Numbered from the stretch's first letter, positions 28,250 to 38,413 are shown. The stretch is DNA of 64,000 nt from Anaerotruncus colihominis (GCA_025146135.1 CP102255.1:1302001-1366000); one strand, 5' to 3'. Notes: generated by a model from the sequence alone, not told the origin. Program-made: numbers and translations.

Positions 28250-29320
28250 ATGGCTCTGACCGAAAAGGTTTTGATGAAGGGAAACGAGGCGCTCGCCGAA
28301 GCGGCGATCCGGGCGGGCTGCCGTCATTTTTTCGGATACCCGATCACGCCGCAGACGGAAGTCGCGGCGTATATGGCCAAGCAGATGCCAAAGATCGGCG
28401 GTACATATTTGCAGGCTGAATCAGAGGTCGCAGCGATCAACATGGTCTATGGCGCTGCGTCGGCGGGCGTGCGCGCAATGACCTCGTCATCCTCGCCGGG
28501 TATTTCGCTCAAATCTGAAGGGATTTCCTACATGGCGGGCGCGGACCTGCCGTGTTTGATTATTAATGTGCAGCGCGGCAGCCCGGGGCTTGGCGGCATC
28601 CAGCCGTCCCAGGCCGATTACTGGCAGGCGACGCGCGCGCCCGGTCACGGCGATCTGCATGTGCTTGTGTTCGCGCCGTCGTCCATCCAGGAGATGGTCG
28701 ACATGGTATTTGACGCGTTCGATCTGGCCGATTGTTACCGTGTGCCCGCGATGATTCTCGCGGATGGCATGCTCGGCCAGATGATGGAGCCGGTCGTATT
28801 CCCGGAGCGCACGGTCAAGCAGTATGACAAGGGTTCCTGGGCGACCAACGGCCATCAGAATCAGCGCGCGCATAACATTGTCAACTCCCTGTACCTCCAG
28901 CCGGACGAGCTGGAGAGCCGTATCCTTGAGCGGTTTGAACGGTATGAGCAAATCAAGCAGAAGCACACGCGCAGCGAGGAATATCTGGTTGACGACGCGG
29001 ATTATATCGTCGTCGCATACGGCGCGACCTCGCGCATCGTGCGCAGCGCTGTCAATACGGCGCGCGCCAGGGGGATCAAGGTCGGTATGATCCGTCCGAT
29101 GACGCTTTGGCCGTTCCCGGCGGAGCCGATTGCGAAGGCGGCCGGACATGCAAAGGCTTTCCTCAGCGTGGAGATGAGCATGGGACAGATGGTTGACGAC
29201 GTGCGCTTGGCGGTCAACGGCAAGGCGCCGGTCGGTTTCTTCGGACGCACCGGTGGTATTATTCCGACGCCGGCGGAGGTCCTTTCGGAAATTGAAAAAA
29301 TGGCGGGAGGTGACAAGTAA
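28250..29320 (+). CDS. vorB: 2-oxoacid:ferredoxin oxidoreductase alpha subunit (VorB/KorA type)
   Basis: 356 residues. KVLMKGNEALAEAAIRAGC, FFGYPITPQTEVAAYMA, QAESEVAAINMVYGAASAG, MTSSSSPGISLKSEGISYM and GSPGLGGIQPSQADYWQ are characteristic of the clostridial 3-methyl-2-oxobutanoate dehydrogenase VorB group. It contributes the pyrimidine-binding side of the TPP site. Its stop shares one base with the beta-subunit start. Substrate (branched-chain 2-oxoacids or 2-oxoglutarate) cannot be settled from sequence; branched-chain is my preference. Confidence 0.92.
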   Translation: MALTEKVLMKGNEALAEAAIRAGCRHFFGYPITPQTEVAAYMAKQMPKIGGTYLQAESEVAAINMVYGAASAGVRAMTSSSSPGISLKSEGISYMAGADLPCLIINVQRGSPGLGGIQPSQADYWQATRAPGHGDLHVLVFAPSSIQEMVDMVFDAFDLADCYRVPAMILADGMLGQMMEPVVFPERTVKQYDKGSWATNGHQNQRAHNIVNSLYLQPDELESRILERFERYEQIKQKHTRSEEYLVDDADYIVVAYGATSRIVRSAVNTARARGIKVGMIRPMTLWPFPAEPIAKAAGHAKAFLSVEMSMGQMVDDVRLAVNGKAPVGFFGRTGGIIPTPAEVLSEIEKMAGGDK

Positions 29321-30075
29321 TGGCAGTTGTTTATCAAAGACCGCACGCCCTTCTGGACGTGCCCACGCATTATTGCCCCGGCTGCACGCACGGCGTGATC
29401 CATAAGCTTGTCGCACAGGCGATCGACGAGCTTGGCTGCGAGGGGCGCACCATCGGTATCGCGCCTGTCGGCTGTTCGGTTATGGCGTACAATTATTTTG
29501 GCTGCGATATGATCGAGGCTGCGCATGGGCGCGCGCCTGCGATTGCGACAGGGGTCAAGCGCTCCCTGCCGGACAGCGTCGTATTCACTTACCAGGGCGA
29601 CGGCGACCTGGCGGCCATCGGCACCGCCGAAACGGTCCACTCTGCAACACGCGGCGAAAATATTACAGTTATCTTTGTCAACAACGCTATTTACGGCATG
29701 ACCGGCGGCCAGATGGCCCCGACTACCCTGCCGGGCCAGGTGACGCAGACAACGCCGACCGGACGCGACGTCGCTTACGCGGGTTTCCCGGTGCGCGTGT
29801 GCGAGATGCTCTCGACGCTTTCCGGCGTTGCGTATGCCGAGCGCGTGGCGGTCGACAGCGTGCCGAATATCCGCAAGGCTGCCGCCGCAATCAAAAAAGC
29901 GTTTACCTGTCAGATTGAAAAAAAGGGCTTTTCAATCGTCGAGATCCTGTCCACCTGCCCGACCAACTGGGGACTTACGCCCGTTGAGGCGCTCCAGTGG
30001 CTGCGCGACAATATGATGCCGTATTATCCGCTCGGCGTCTATGCCGACAAAACGGAAAAGGGGGTCAGGGGCTGA
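29320..30075 (+). CDS. 2-oxoacid:ferredoxin oxidoreductase beta subunit (TPP-binding)
   Basis: 251 residues. The TPP/Mg site is GDGDLAAIGTAE followed by FVNNAIYGMTGGQMAPTT; the N-terminal HYCPGCTHGVIHK carries cysteines for the proximal cluster, and STCPTNWGL supplies another. GCSVMAYNYFGCD is family-typical. Works with the alpha subunit to decarboxylate the 2-oxoacid to acyl-CoA and reduce ferredoxin. Overlaps both neighbours by one base. Confidence 0.94.
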   Translation: MAVVYQRPHALLDVPTHYCPGCTHGVIHKLVAQAIDELGCEGRTIGIAPVGCSVMAYNYFGCDMIEAAHGRAPAIATGVKRSLPDSVVFTYQGDGDLAAIGTAETVHSATRGENITVIFVNNAIYGMTGGQMAPTTLPGQVTQTTPTGRDVAYAGFPVRVCEMLSTLSGVAYAERVAVDSVPNIRKAAAAIKKAFTCQIEKKGFSIVEILSTCPTNWGLTPVEALQWLRDNMMPYYPLGVYADKTEKGVRG

Positions 30076-30602
30076 TGCTGAGTGTGCTTTTAGCCGGCTT
30101 CGGCGGCCAGGGCGTCCTGTTCGCCGGAAAGATCATGGCGTACGCCGGTTTGATTGAGGAAAAATATGTTTCCTGGCTGCCTTCCTACGGCCCCGAAATG
30201 CGCGGCGGTACGGCCAACTGTTCCGTATGCCTGTCCGACGAGCCGATCGGCTCTCCGCTTGTGCTGAATCCCGATGTGTTGATCGCAATGAACCTGCCGT
30301 CCTACGACCGGTTTATCGATCAGGTCGCACCGGGCGGCATCGCGGTCATTGACAGCTCGCTGATTGCAAAAAGGAGCGACCGGACTGATATCCGCTGCTT
30401 TTATGTCCCGGCGGCTGAAAAGGCGGACACGGAGGGCCTTTCCGGCCTTTCGAACAATATTCTGCTCGGAAAGGCCCTCCAGGAAGCGCGCTTTGCTTCC
30501 CTTGAGGCGGTGGAGCAGGCTGTAGCCAAATGCGTGCCGCCCAAAAAGCAGCACCTTTTGGAGCCAAATATTCGCGCGATCAAATTGGGCATGAGCCTAT
30601 AA
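30075..30602 (+). CDS. 2-oxoacid:ferredoxin oxidoreductase gamma subunit
   Basis: 175 residues from the ATG overlapping the beta stop (TGATG). [21 protein letters not shown] and [19 protein letters not shown] define the gamma domain that holds CoA. The C-terminus with [20 protein letters not shown] is complete. Last gene of the operon; a large hairpin follows at 30620-30664. Confidence 0.94.
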   Translation: MLSVLLAGFGGQGVLFAGKIMAYAGLIEEKYVSWLPSYGPEMRGGTANCSVCLSDEPIGSPLVLNPDVLIAMNLPSYDRFIDQVAPGGIAVIDSSLIAKRSDRTDIRCFYVPAAEKADTEGLSGLSNNILLGKALQEARFASLEAVEQAVAKCVPPKKQHLLEPNIRAIKLGMSL

Positions 30603-30619
30603 TGCGGTTGCGTACCATG

Positions 30620-30664
30620 AAGCGCGGCGCCCCTGCGTCAAAAACGCAGAGGGGCGCCGCGCTT
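30620..30664 (+). terminator. Large stem-loop after the oxidoreductase operon
   Basis: A 19-bp stem with a 2-nt bulge (arms AAGCGCGGCGCCCC + TGCGT) and a small A-rich loop. A clear U-tract is missing. The 3' arm ends within the -35 box of the next promoter, so it may separate the two units. Confidence 0.6.
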
Positions 30665-30691
30665 GTATATTCGGCAGCGATCGGATATAAT
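30663..30691 (+). promoter_or_regulatory. Promoter of addB-addA
   Basis: TTGTAT, 17-nt spacer, TATAAT, about 44 nt before the addB start codon. Confidence 0.7.
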
Positions 30692-30734
30692 CAAAAGCGT
30701 ACAACCAAACTGCTCTTGGAAGGAGGAAGCGGCG

Positions 30735-33700
30735 ATGCTGCATTTGATTTTTGGAATGGCTGGCGCCGGCAAGACGACGCTGTTGCATGAACGCATCGCC
30801 GATTGCGTGTCGGGCGGCGGCAGGGCGATCCTGCTGGTGCCGGAGCAGTATTCGTTTGAGAGCGAAAAGGCTCTTTACCGGCGGTTGGGCGCTCGGGGTG
30901 CTTTACAGGTGGAGGTGCTTAGTTTTACACGCCTTTGCGACCGGATTTTCCGGGAATACGGCGGGCTTGCGGGCGTGCATCTGGAGGAGGCCGCGAAATA
31001 TCTTTTGATGAGCGTGGCGCTTGGCGAGGTGGGCGGCGCGCTCAAGATCTATGGAAAAAATGCAGCGAACGCCGCGTTCGCGGCCTCAATGTGCGAGCAG
31101 ATCAGCGAATTGAAAACAGCTGGCGCGTCTCCTGAGGCTCTGCGCGGCGCGGCGCAGGATTTGGGCGGCGCGTTCGGGGACAAGCTTTCAGACATCGCGC
31201 TTATTTTTGACGCGTATCAGGCGGTGATCGAACGCGGCTACAGCGATCCGGACGACTGTCTTGCGCGCGCCTGTAAGCGCCTGGAGGGACGGAATTTTTT
31301 TGCCGGCTATGATGTGTTTATTGACGGCTTTATGGCCTTTATGGGCGCGGAATGGAAACTTTTGAAGTTTGTGCTGACGGACAGCCCGCATGTCTGGGCC
31401 GCGCTGACCTGTATGGGCCTTTGGCAGGGCGACGAGACCGGCGCGCTCGCGTGCGCGGCGCATACGGCGGCGCGCCTTGTGCGCGCCGCGCGGAGGCGGG
31501 CGCGGCTGTGGCCGCGCCTGTTTTGCTGGAAACGCCGCGCCGCTTCGTACCCGGCGCGCTCGCATGGATTGCGCAGGCGTATCCGCAGGAGACGCCTGCG
31601 CCATACGACGGCGCGCCGGATGGTGTACAGATTGCGGCGTGTGAGGACGTATACGATGAAATCGAATATATTGCCGGGGAAATCTGTGCGCTTGTCCGCG
31701 AGAAGGGATATCGCTACCGCGACATTGCGCTGATCGGACGCGCTTTGGAACCGTACCTTGTCCCGCTGGAGACGGTATTTGCCCGGTATGATATTCCATA
31801 TTTTGCCGACCGCCGCGTTGATATCCAGGTCCATCCGCTCGTAAATGGAATTTTCTGTGCGCTTGACGCGGTACGCGGTCGTTTTGACAGCGAGGCGGTG
31901 CTCGCGCTTGCAAAGACATGCATTTCCGGGATTGACGCTGTGGAGGCAGGGCTGCTGGAAAATTACTGCTTTACCTGGGGCGTATCCGGCACGGTGTGGG
32001 CCGCGCCGTTTGTAAATCATCCCGACGGAATGGAGGGGGCGTTTTCCGACGAGCAGCGCGAACGACTTTCACGGATCAACGCCGCGCGCGCGGCGTTGAT
32101 CGGGCCGCTGGAGCGGCTGGCGGACAGCCTGCGCGGCTGCGACGGGCGCGGCTTTGCGCGCGCAATCTATTCCTATTTGGAGCAGGTTGACGCCGCGTGC
32201 CGTTTGCGGGACTATGCCGAAGGGATGGAGGAGGGGGATGCGCGGCGTTTTCTTGATTTAAGCGCGCAGGTTTGGGACGCGGTGATCGGCCTGCTCGATG
32301 TGTTCGGCGGCGCGCTCGCAGGCATTTCTCTGCCGCTTGCCCGTCTGACAGACCTGCTGCGGTTGGGCGTGTCCACGGTTGATATCGGTTCGCTGCCCCA
32401 GACAATCGACCAGGTGATCGCCGGTACGGCCGACCGTATCCGCCCGAACGCGCCGCGCGCAGTCTTTGTTATCGGGCTGAACGAGGGCGTGTTCCCGCTG
32501 TGGAGCAGTCCGTCCGGCATTTTTTCAGCCGCCGAGCGCGAGCGCCTGCGCACGCAGGGGGTTGATCTGCTGCGCACACCGGAGCAGACGGCGCTTTTTG
32601 AACGGTATTATGTTTACTTTGCCCTGACGCAGGCGTCCGAGGCGCTTTGGCTGACCTATCCGCTGCGCGATGCGGCGGGGGCTGCGCGCACGGCCTCGTC
32701 CGCTGTGGACGAGGTGCGCGCCCTTGTGGGCGCGCCGGCGCGCGGCTCTGCCGGCGGCGCGCTGGCGCGCGCCGCCGGAGAACGCTCCGCCTTTGACGCA
32801 ATGATGCGCCATTGGCGCGACGATACGCCGGAAACAGCGGTGCTGCGAAGTTATTTTACGGAGCAGGACCCGGCGCGCATCCGCACGCTGGAGGCGCTGG
32901 GCGCGCCGCGCGCCTTCAGTCTGGAAGGCCGCGGCGCAGCGCGCGCGCTGTTCGGTACGCGAATGCGCATCTCGCCGTCGCGTGCTGAATTGTATTATGA
33001 ATGCCCTTTTTCCTATTTCTGCCGGGTCGGCCTGCGTCTGCGCCCGCGCCGCCGCGCGGAATTCAATCCAATTGAATCCGGTTCGCTGATTCATCTGGTG
33101 CTTGAAAAGATTGTGAAGAAATATGGCGGCCGCGGCCTTGCGCAGCTCAACGGCGAGCTGCTGCGCAGTGAGATCACCGCGATCATCGACGCGGATTTAA
33201 AGGCGCGCATCGCCAATTACGACGAGATGCCCGCGCGCTTTAAATACCTGTTCCGCCGCCTGGTCGGTACGATTCAGCGTTTGATCGAGCGGCTGGCGCT
33301 TGAGTTTGGCCAAAGCGCGTTTGAACCTGCGGCGTTTGAGCTTCCCATTGGACTTGACGCGCCGGTGCAGCCGCTCGACCTGCGCGCGCCGGATGGGACG
33401 CGTGTAATCGTCGAAGGGATTGTCGACCGCGTCGACGTGCTCGAACAGGACGGGAAAAAATATGTGCGTGTCGTCGATTATAAATCGGGCGCGAAAACGT
33501 TCAGCCTTTCCGACATCTGTTATGGATTGAATATGCAGATGCTGATCTATCTCTTTTCCATCTGCGAGGCGGACGGCGCCGTGCCGGCCGGCGTGCTCTA
33601 CATGCCCGCGCGCGACAGCGTTATACAGGCAGAAAGGAACGCGTCCGGCGAGGAAATTCAGGCGCAGCGGCTTAAACGGCTGCGGATGAACGGCATTCTG

Positions 33701-34054
33701 CTGGAGGACCGCTCTGTGCTCTCGGCCATGGAGCCGAATCTCGCTGGCGTGTTTATTCCGGTCAAAACAAAGAAGGACGGCAGCTTTGACGCACGCAGCT
33801 CTCTGGCGTCGCTGGAACAGATGGGGCTGATCCGGCGTGAGGTGGAACGTCGTTTGATCGGGATCGCACAGGGGCTGGCCGACGGAAAAATCGGCGCGGA
33901 GCCGGTCGAAGGGCTTTCCAATTACAGGCCGTGCGACTGGTGCGACTATCACGCTGTCTGCGGTCATGAGGACGGCGATGCGGTGCGCCGTCTCGCGGAG
34001 CTTGACCGCGCTGAAGCGATGAAACGGATGGAGGAGGGGATGGGCGATGGCTGA
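30735..34054 (+). CDS. addB: ATP-dependent helicase/nuclease subunit AddB, apparent frameshift
   Basis: The reading frame changes once. The first ~250 codons (MLHLIFGMAGAGKTTLL, LLVPEQYSFESEKAL, VLSFTRLCDRIF) continue naturally to about 31490, then the protein resumes in the frame one base back with LLETPRRFVPGALAW and runs to the TGA at 34054. The joined product is about 1,105 residues, near normal AddB size. The 3' part keeps VIGLNEGVFPLW, the nuclease motif VVDYKSG and four Fe-S cysteines (YYECPFSYFC, CDWCDYHAVC). The spot is a very GC-rich CGCGCCGCGCGGAGGCGGGC tract, so a lost base in sequencing is the simplest explanation; a true mutation is possible. AGGAGG precedes the start, and the stop overlaps addA by 8 nt. 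Partner of AddA in double-strand break resection. Confidence 0.88.
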
Positions 34055-37000
34055 ACGACAATGGACGCCGCAGCAGGCGGATGCAATCGCTGCGCGCGGC
34101 GGGACCGTGCTTGTGTCGGCCGCGGCGGGAAGCGGCAAAACGGCTGTGCTGGTCGAACGCGTTGTCGGACGTATCCTTGACGAAAAAAATCCGGTCGATG
34201 CGGATCGTCTGCTAATCGTCACGTTTTCAAACGCGGCGGCGCTTGAGATGAAACAGCGTATCATGGCACGCATGTCCGAGCTGATTGCGGCGCATCCAGA
34301 GGACCGCCGCCTGCGCAGGCAGCAGCTTCTGCTTGGGCGCGCGCAGATCAGCACGATTCATTCGTTCTGTCTGGAGCTGATCCGCAGCAATTTCCAGGCG
34401 CTCGGCATCGCGTCGAACACGCGCGCAGCTGACGAGCGCGAATTGGAAATCATGCGGCGCGACTGCGCGCGCGCGTGCATCGAGCAATTTCTGTCCGACG
34501 ACGCGGACGGCGGGTTTTCACAGCTTGTCGAGCTGTTAAGCGCGGGCCGTGACGACCGCCGGGTGTTTGATACGCTGTTTTCGCTCTATGATTTTGTACG
34601 TGCGCACCCATTTTACAACGATTGGCTGGACGATAAGCTCGCCTATTACGGCGAAGGCGTGCGCGCGGCCGATTCCATCTGGGGGCGCTGTATCCTTGAC
34701 TATGCCAAAGGCGCGCTGGGGCATGCGGCGTCCCTGCTGCGCCGCGCGCTCGCGCTGGCAGCGCAGGACGAGGCCGTACAGGCGGCGTATGGCGCCGCGC
34801 TTTCCGGCGATCTGTTGCAGCTTGAACAAACTTTTGCCGCTCTCACAGCGCGCGACTGGGACCGCGTGCAGGAACGGTTGCGCCTGTTTACATTTGAAAA
34901 GCTGCGTCCGCTGCGCGGCGACAGCCCGCAAAAAAGCGCCGTGCAGGCGCTTCGCAAAAGCGCGCGCGCCATTGTGGAGGAGCTGCGCGACCGGCAGTTC
35001 TGCGCCTCGTCGGCCGAGTTTTTGGACGATGTGGCGTTTTTGCGGCCGATGGTATCGCTGCTGTTCGATCTGACGCGCGCGTTTGACCGCCTGTTTACGG
35101 AACAAAAGCAGCAAAAATACCTGATGGATTTTTCCGATATGGAGCAGTATGCAATTTCGCTGCTTGTAAAAAAAGCCGGTCCAGGCTATGCAAAGACAGA
35201 GCTTGCACAGGAGGCGGGCGCGCTCTATGACGAGGTGCTCATCGACGAATTTCAGGACACGAACGCCGCGCAGGAGATCATTTTCCGCGCCGTATCGCAG
35301 AATGAAAGCAACCTGTTTATGGTCGGCGACGTCAAGCAGAGCATCTACCGGTTCCGGCAGGCGATGCCGGAACTGTTCATGGAGAAAAAGAAACGATTTG
35401 CGCCATATGATGGAAAGACGTTCCCGGCCAAAATCGTGCTGGGGAAAAATTTTCGCAGCGCGCAGGCTGTGACCGGCTGCGTCAATTTTTTCTTTTCACA
35501 GCTCATGAGCGGTGAAATCGGCGAGGTGGACTATAATCAGGAGGAGGCGCTTTCGCCGGGCGCGTCCTTTCCGGAGGGAATCGAGGCGGGCTGTACGCTG
35601 CGCCTGATCGATGCGTCGCAGTATGCCGGGGAGCTTGACAGCACGCAGCTTGAGGCGCGGGACGTTGCGGAACAGATTGCCGGGATGCTGGAGCGCGGCG
35701 ACCTTGTCGCTGACGGCGGCGTGACAAGGCGCGTGCGGCCGTCGGACATCTGCGTGCTTCTGCGTTCGCCCGCACAGAAGGCGCAGGCGTATTTCGACGC
35801 GCTCACGCGCCGCGGCGTGCCGGTTTGGGCGGAGCCGAAAAGCGGGTTTCTGACATCGCGTGAAATCGCGCCGGTCGTCGCGCTGCTGCGCGTGCTCGGC
35901 AACCCGACGCTCGATATCGATTTTGCCTCGGCGCTGCTGTCGCCGCTGTTCGGCCTGACAGCCGACGAGCTGACACAGATCCGCCTGACGGACCGGCGCG
36001 CGCCGCTTTACATCGCGGCCGCCAAGGCTGCGGAGGCGGGCGATCCGCGCGCGGCAAACGCGGTCGATACGATCGCACGCCTGCGCCGCTTCGCGTCTAA
36101 CGCCACGGCGGACGCGGTGATCCGCAGAATCTATGAGGAATGTGACTACATGGGCAAGGTGCAGGCCATGCGCATGGGGCAGGCACGGCGCGCGAACCTG
36201 CTGTTGCTCGTCCAGTACGCGTGTGATTACCACGCGGGCGGCTACAAGGGCCTGAGCGGTTTTATCGGCTTTGTCGACCGCCTGATCGACCGCGGCGGCG
36301 ACTTTGCTCCGGCGGCGAGCATGTCCGAGCAGGCCGATGTGGTGCGCGTTATGAGCATCCACCGGTCGAAGGGGCTGGAATTTCCGGTTGTGTTTCTTTG
36401 CGATACGGCCAAGCGGTTTAACCGCGAGGATTTAAACGGCAACACCCTGCTGCACTCGGAGCTTGGGTTTGCGTGTGTGCGGCGCGACTTTGAGCTGATG
36501 AAGCAGTATACGACCGTACCGATGCAGGCGCTGCGACTGGAGCTTGAGCGGTCGATGCTGTCGGAGGAGCTGCGCGTATTGTATGTGGCGCTCACGCGCG
36601 CCAAGCAGCGCATCGTCATCACGGGCGTGGTGACGAAACCGGAGGAACTGCTCTGCGCGCTTGTGTCCGAGAGTGGGACGGACGGGAAGCTGCCGCCGCA
36701 TCAGGTACGCGGCGCGAACGCTTATCTCGACTGGATTTTGATGGCCGCGGCGCGCCATCCAGCTCTGGCCGAACGCTTCGGCCTGGCGGGCGCGCCGCTG
36801 GACGCTTCCGAGGCGCCGCTCACCTTCGAGCTGAAGGCGGCGGCCGACGGCGAACCGGACGCGGAAAAAACCAGTGAAACAACGGCGGCCTCGCCGGACG
36901 AAGCGGCGCTGGAGGCGCTGCGGCGCCGGCTGGCGTTTCGTTATCCGTTTGAAGCACAGACAAAAATTCCGACAAAGATGGCTGTTTCACAGCTTGCCGG

Positions 37001-37571
37001 CAGCGCGTATGCCGCGTCCTACCGGTTTTCGGCGCGCCCGGCGTTTTTGCAGGGCGACGGGCTGACGGGCGCGCAGCGGGGAAACGCGCTGCATAAATTT
37101 ATGCAGTTCGCCGATTATCAAGCCGCCGCGCGTGACGCTTCGGGTGAGATCGCGCGTATGGCGCGGGAGGGATTTCTCTCACGGCAGGAGGCGGATTCGA
37201 TCCGCCCGGACCGCGTGCGCGCGTTCTTTTCCTCGCGGCTGGCCGCGCGTATTTTTTCGGCTAAACAGGTCTGGCGGGAGCTGCGTTTTCTGGCGGAAGC
37301 CGGCGAACGGGAGCTTGGCGCGTACAGTGCGCTGTTTACAAACGGCGGGGAAACGGCGATCCAGGGCGTCGCGGACTGCGTGTTCCTGGAGGAGGACGGT
37401 GCGGTCGTCGTCGATTACAAGACGGACCGCGTCAAAACGCCCGACGAGCTGCGCGAGCGGTACCGCGTACAGCTCGCCCTCTATCGAAACGCGCTGACAG
37501 AGGCGCTTGGCGTGCCGGTTAAGGAATGCGTGCTGTATTCGTTCGCGCTGTCCTGTGAGATTGTATTGTGA
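34047..37571 (+). CDS. addA: ATP-dependent helicase/nuclease subunit AddA
   Basis: 1,174 residues, full length. UvrD-type helicase motifs: Q motif WTPQQADAI, Walker A SAAAGSGKTAVLVERV near residue 25, VTFSNAAALEMKQR, Walker B VLIDEFQDTN, VGDVKQSIYRFRQA, MSIHRSKGLEFPVVFL and VLYVALTRAKQR. The C-terminal RecB-type nuclease carries GNALHKFMQFAD and VVVDYKTDRVKT with its catalytic residues. With AddB it unwinds and trims double-strand ends for RecA loading. Starts inside the end of addB, so translation is coupled. Confidence 0.96.
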   Translation: MAERQWTPQQADAIAARGGTVLVSAAAGSGKTAVLVERVVGRILDEKNPVDADRLLIVTFSNAAALEMKQRIMARMSELIAAHPEDRRLRRQQLLLGRAQISTIHSFCLELIRSNFQALGIASNTRAADERELEIMRRDCARACIEQFLSDDADGGFSQLVELLSAGRDDRRVFDTLFSLYDFVRAHPFYNDWLDDKLAYYGEGVRAADSIWGRCILDYAKGALGHAASLLRRALALAAQDEAVQAAYGAALSGDLLQLEQTFAALTARDWDRVQERLRLFTFEKLRPLRGDSPQKSAVQALRKSARAIVEELRDRQFCASSAEFLDDVAFLRPMVSLLFDLTRAFDRLFTEQKQQKYLMDFSDMEQYAISLLVKKAGPGYAKTELAQEAGALYDEVLIDEFQDTNAAQEIIFRAVSQNESNLFMVGDVKQSIYRFRQAMPELFMEKKKRFAPYDGKTFPAKIVLGKNFRSAQAVTGCVNFFFSQLMSGEIGEVDYNQEEALSPGASFPEGIEAGCTLRLIDASQYAGELDSTQLEARDVAEQIAGMLERGDLVADGGVTRRVRPSDICVLLRSPAQKAQAYFDALTRRGVPVWAEPKSGFLTSREIAPVVALLRVLGNPTLDIDFASALLSPLFGLTADELTQIRLTDRRAPLYIAAAKAAEAGDPRAANAVDTIARLRRFASNATADAVIRRIYEECDYMGKVQAMRMGQARRANLLLLVQYACDYHAGGYKGLSGFIGFVDRLIDRGGDFAPAASMSEQADVVRVMSIHRSKGLEFPVVFLCDTAKRFNREDLNGNTLLHSELGFACVRRDFELMKQYTTVPMQALRLELERSMLSEELRVLYVALTRAKQRIVITGVVTKPEELLCALVSESGTDGKLPPHQVRGANAYLDWILMAAARHPALAERFGLAGAPLDASEAPLTFELKAAADGEPDAEKTSETTAASPDEAALEALRRRLAFRYPFEAQTKIPTKMAVSQLAGSAYAASYRFSARPAFLQGDGLTGAQRGNALHKFMQFADYQAAARDASGEIARMAREGFLSRQEADSIRPDRVRAFFSSRLAARIFSAKQVWRELRFLAEAGERELGAYSALFTNGGETAIQGVADCVFLEEDGAVVVDYKTDRVKTPDELRERYRVQLALYRNALTEALGVPVKECVLYSFALSCEIVL

Positions 37572-37584
37572 AAGGGGAATGGCC

Positions 37585-38220
37585 ATGTTGAATCAGCAGC
37601 CGGTCATGCCGCAAGCTGGAAGGCAACCCTTGAGCCGCGCGGACGCGGCGATGCTCGCGGACGGGTTCCCGAAACAGCTGCGCACGTCCGTCTGCTGCGT
37701 CTGTGATCGAATCCCGATGCGTACCTATTATAATGTCGGCTGGGCGGTGAGTGAGGATCAGCTTTCCTGGCTGCTGCCAGACGGGCAGGCGATTGCCTTT
37801 CCGTACCGCCTGTATATTCTTGACGGCGTGCCGGCCGGCGTTTTCACGCCTGTGCAGCAAACGATTTACCACTGCCTGTTTTCAAGAAGCTGCGACGGCT
37901 TTGTCCGGGAACGCCATATTGGCGCGCTTTTGGAGGGGGAACCGCCGCTGTGGGCCATACCCTATATTTTGAAGGTATGCGATGAGTACGTCGTCGAGAT
38001 TTTGGAGCTGATCTATGGCCGGCTTGCCCAAAGGGATACAAAATGGTACCGGCAGTTGTTCAGCTTCAATCCGCGCGCGCTTCTGTCAGGCTACAACAGG
38101 ATGATCAGCTATTGGAATGCGTATTACAGGCACCGTTGGAGCAGTTACCGGCAGTATGTGGGATACCGGCTTTACAGGGAATGTTTCGGGTATACCCGTC
38201 GGGCGCAAAACAGGACTTGA
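37585..38220 (+). CDS. Hypothetical protein downstream of addA
   Basis: 211 residues from the ATG with AGGGG 7 nt upstream; the ATG 6 nt earlier is too close to the site. No family recognised. Seen: a CCVCDRIPM cysteine pair near residue 30, IAFPYRLYILDGVPAG, an acidic-hydrophobic VCDEYVVEILELIYG, and a C-terminus very rich in Tyr, Arg and Trp (SYWNAYYRHRWSSYRQYVGYRLYR). No signal peptide or clear membrane helix. 13 nt after addA, so it is likely in the same transcript; a DNA-repair role is only a guess. The stop codon lies inside the -35 box of the infC promoter. Confidence 0.75.
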   Translation: MLNQQPVMPQAGRQPLSRADAAMLADGFPKQLRTSVCCVCDRIPMRTYYNVGWAVSEDQLSWLLPDGQAIAFPYRLYILDGVPAGVFTPVQQTIYHCLFSRSCDGFVRERHIGALLEGEPPLWAIPYILKVCDEYVVEILELIYGRLAQRDTKWYRQLFSFNPRALLSGYNRMISYWNAYYRHRWSSYRQYVGYRLYRECFGYTRRAQNRT

Positions 38221-38245
38221 CAGGCGGGAACCGGCGTGATAAAAT
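38217..38245 (+). promoter_or_regulatory. Promoter of infC-rpmI-rplT
   Basis: TTGACA, 17-nt spacer, TAAAAT. The TGA of the preceding gene is part of the -35 hexamer. Confidence 0.85.
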
Positions 38246-38251
38246 AGATCG

Positions 38252-38390
38252 GTAAAGAAAGTGGAGCAGCACCCTGTTCTCACCTCGCCGCCAGCGGGCG
38301 GCTGGTCAATACAGCTTGCCGGCAGCGGCAAGGTATGTTTGATTGTTGAGCGTGGGGAAGGTATGCCCCGCGCTCAATTTATTTTGTTTG
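38252..38390 (+). promoter_or_regulatory. infC leader with attenuator (probable L20 leader)
   Basis: The ~170-nt untranslated leader ends in a terminator hairpin: TTGAGCGTGGGG (38346-38357) pairs with CCCCGCGCTCAA (38366-38377), one G-U pair, followed by TTTATTTTGTTTG. Upstream GC-rich arms (38290-38335) could form alternative pairings. In B. subtilis ribosomal protein L20 binds this leader to cause early termination; the same is inferred here from position and structure. Confidence 0.75.
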
Positions 38391-38413
38391 AATCGGTTTT
38401 GGAGGTGTTTCGT

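Noticed and set aside
31352..34054. A separate 900-codon gene starting inside addB
   Set aside because: Its first ~45 residues are out-of-frame AddB sequence; no ribosome site; it is the 3' part of the frameshifted addB.
33197..34354. Long minus-strand open frame (385 codons) opposite addB/addA
   Set aside because: GC-rich coding DNA keeps the antisense frame open; its translation is low-complexity Arg/Ser/Cys-rich and the plus-strand genes are certain.
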